DNA from: Patescibacteria group bacterium | GTDB taxonomy: Bacteria; Patescibacteria; UBA1384; CAILIB01 | NCBI GenBank assembly: GCA_020696955.1 | Contig: JAJFBK010000041.1 | Location: 1 to 6,037, forward strand | Length of the DNA stretch: 6,037 nt | Direction of reading: 5' to 3' | Part shown: piece by piece, positions 4,994 to 6,037 of the stretch | Layout of the letters: each line of letters starts with the position of its first letter | Position numbering within the stretch: the stretch's first letter is position 1 | Program-made: the position numbers and the translations under genes | The notes under the pieces: model-generated | Seen by the model: the letters and a program-made list of their open reading frames with translations, nothing else | What the model was told of the DNA's origin: nothing | The model's database searches: none

Positions 4994-6037
4994 ATGGATT
5001 TGCAAACTCTGCGATCAGAAAAAAAGATCGGAATTCTAGGATACGGGATCAACAATAAGGAATTGGTCCGCTTCCTGGCGTCAGAGGGAATAGCCTGTAC
5101 TGTCCGAGATACCAGACCAGAGTTGGAAAAAGAATTCCGCAGCCAGTTTGCAGAGCTTAATGACTTGGTTTCATGGGAGGTGCCAAAGGACATATTGGCT
5201 GACTTGGAAGTCTTTAGCCTGGTATTCCGCAGCCCCTCCATTCCCTTTCTTTCTCCTGCGCTTCAAAAGGCTGCCAAGAAGGGTGTAAAGATTTACTCCC
5301 AAACCAAGCTTTTCTTTGATCTTTGTCCGGCGCCGATTATTGCGGTAACTGGGACCAAGGGAAAAGGAACCACTTCTTCTCTTATCCATCGAGTTTTGGA
5401 GGCAGGTTACAAGGATGGAAAAACATACCTTGCTGGCAATATCGGTCTCGATCCCTTCTCTTTTTATTCCAAGCTGACCCCGGAAGATGTGGTAATCCTT
5501 GAGCTTTCGAGTTTTCAGATCCAAGACCTACATAAGGGACCGTACATGGCCGTTTTGCTGACCATCGGCGTTGACCATTTGGATCACCATGCATCCGTAG
5601 AGGAATATCGTCAGGCGAAACAGCGATTGGCACTTACCCAGACTGAGGACGACGTTCTTATCGTCAATGTCCAGCAGCCTGAGATGATGCAGTATGCCAA
5701 GTCTGCCAGAGGAGCACTCTATTGTTATAGCCGCCACACCCCACGTCGGCAGTCGGCCTGGTCACTCCAAGAAGACGGAAAAGAAATAGTCTTTGTCCAA
5801 GTTGGAGGTGAAATTGACTCTTTTGACATCACCCCTCGCAAGTTAAAGGGCGAGCATAATCTGGATAATATTTTGCCAGCGGCCATCATCGGGGCCCTTT
5901 ATGACATTCCCATGCCAGTTATCCAGGAAGCGGTCTGTTCCTTTCCAGGACTTGAGCATCGGCTTTCCTTCGTGGGTTCCTATAGCGAAGTAGAGTTTTA
6001 CGATGACAGCATTGCTACCACTCCAGAGTCTTGTCTG
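4994..6037 (+). CDS. murD: MurD, UDP-MurNAc-L-Ala:D-Glu ligase (3' partial)
   Basis: MurD is a cytoplasmic ATP-dependent ligase that adds D-Glu to UDP-MurNAc-L-Ala. The frame is open to the window end, with 348 codons visible of an expected 430 to 460. The N-terminal Rossmann-like domain has KIGILGYGINNKELV near residues 11 to 25 and RSPSIPFLSPAL. The ATPase domain has the P-loop GTKGKGT at 120 to 126, AGNIGLDPF, ELSSFQ at 170 to 175, and DHLDHHASVEEYRQAK at 194 to 209, where K209 matches the carbamylated lysine of MurD. LKGEHNLDNILPAA and PGLEHRLSFVG lead into the C-terminal domain, and DDSIATTPES at 337 to 346 replaces the usual [ND]DSKATNP. The ELSSFQ, EHR and DDS-x-AT-x-PE motifs together identify MurD rather than MurC or MurE. 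The ATG follows the mraY stop after 1 nt. GGTAGG at 4980 to 4985 is the only possible, weak ribosome site, so coupling to mraY is likely. The P-loop has Gly after the lysine, as in folylpolyglutamate synthase. Confidence 0.95.
   Translation, partial: MDLQTLRSEKKIGILGYGINNKELVRFLASEGIACTVRDTRPELEKEFRSQFAELNDLVSWEVPKDILADLEVFSLVFRSPSIPFLSPALQKAAKKGVKIYSQTKLFFDLCPAPIIAVTGTKGKGTTSSLIHRVLEAGYKDGKTYLAGNIGLDPFSFYSKLTPEDVVILELSSFQIQDLHKGPYMAVLLTIGVDHLDHHASVEEYRQAKQRLALTQTEDDVLIVNVQQPEMMQYAKSARGALYCYSRHTPRRQSAWSLQEDGKEIVFVQVGGEIDSFDITPRKLKGEHNLDNILPAAIIGALYDIPMPVIQEAVCSFPGLEHRLSFVGSYSEVEFYDDSIATTPESCL

Noticed and set aside
5171..5737. Three overlapping - strand open frames within murD
   Set aside because: All are antisense to the P-loop and ELSSFQ regions of murD, and none shows a plausible start or family motif.
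1..6037. Recoded UGA (Gracilibacteria/SR1 code)
   Set aside because: All frames run full length with the standard code and no conserved glycine falls on an in-frame TGA. TGA is a natural stop for murF.

Overview
The window is a compact, single-strand stretch of a bacterial division and cell wall (dcw) cluster. All six genes are on the + strand, in the order mraZ (5' end cut by the window edge), ftsL-like, ftsI (class B penicillin-binding protein), murF, mraY and murD (3' end cut by the window edge). Gaps are 36, 24 and 10 nt, then a 4-nt ATGA overlap, then 1 nt. No promoter or terminator is visible inside, so the genes very probably form one operon. There is no gene-free stretch longer than 36 bases, no RNA gene, no mobile element, no CRISPR array and no repeat that I can support.

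The organism is probably a member of the Candidate Phyla Radiation (Patescibacteria), possibly near Saccharibacteria. This is an inference from protein style, not a database match. The signs are a MurF that lacks the usual N-terminal substrate-binding domain and begins just before a GSVGKTST P-loop, a MurD with a GTKGKGTTSS P-loop and a DDSIATTPES motif, and an FtsI with a diverged RGDIYVQD segment. The standard genetic code works throughout: stops are TAA for four genes and TGA for murF, and no reading frame is broken. This argues against the Gracilibacteria/SR1 code.

Functionally the genes cover successive steps. MraZ is the cluster's transcriptional regulator. MurD adds D-Glu and MurF adds D-Ala-D-Ala to the UDP-MurNAc peptide. 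MraY transfers the finished phospho-MurNAc-pentapeptide to undecaprenyl phosphate. FtsI cross-links septal peptidoglycan, and FtsL is part of the scaffold that activates the septal FtsW-FtsI pair.

Two genes found at this place in the classical cluster are missing: rsmH (mraW) between mraZ and ftsL, and murE between ftsI and murF. I found no hidden or unknown system. The points worth a second look are lineage-specific variations of core enzymes: the domain-less MurF, the folylpolyglutamate-synthase-like P-loop of MurD, the SDN motif of FtsI, the two-residue-longer loop in MraY and the acid-free, Arg-rich tail of FtsL.
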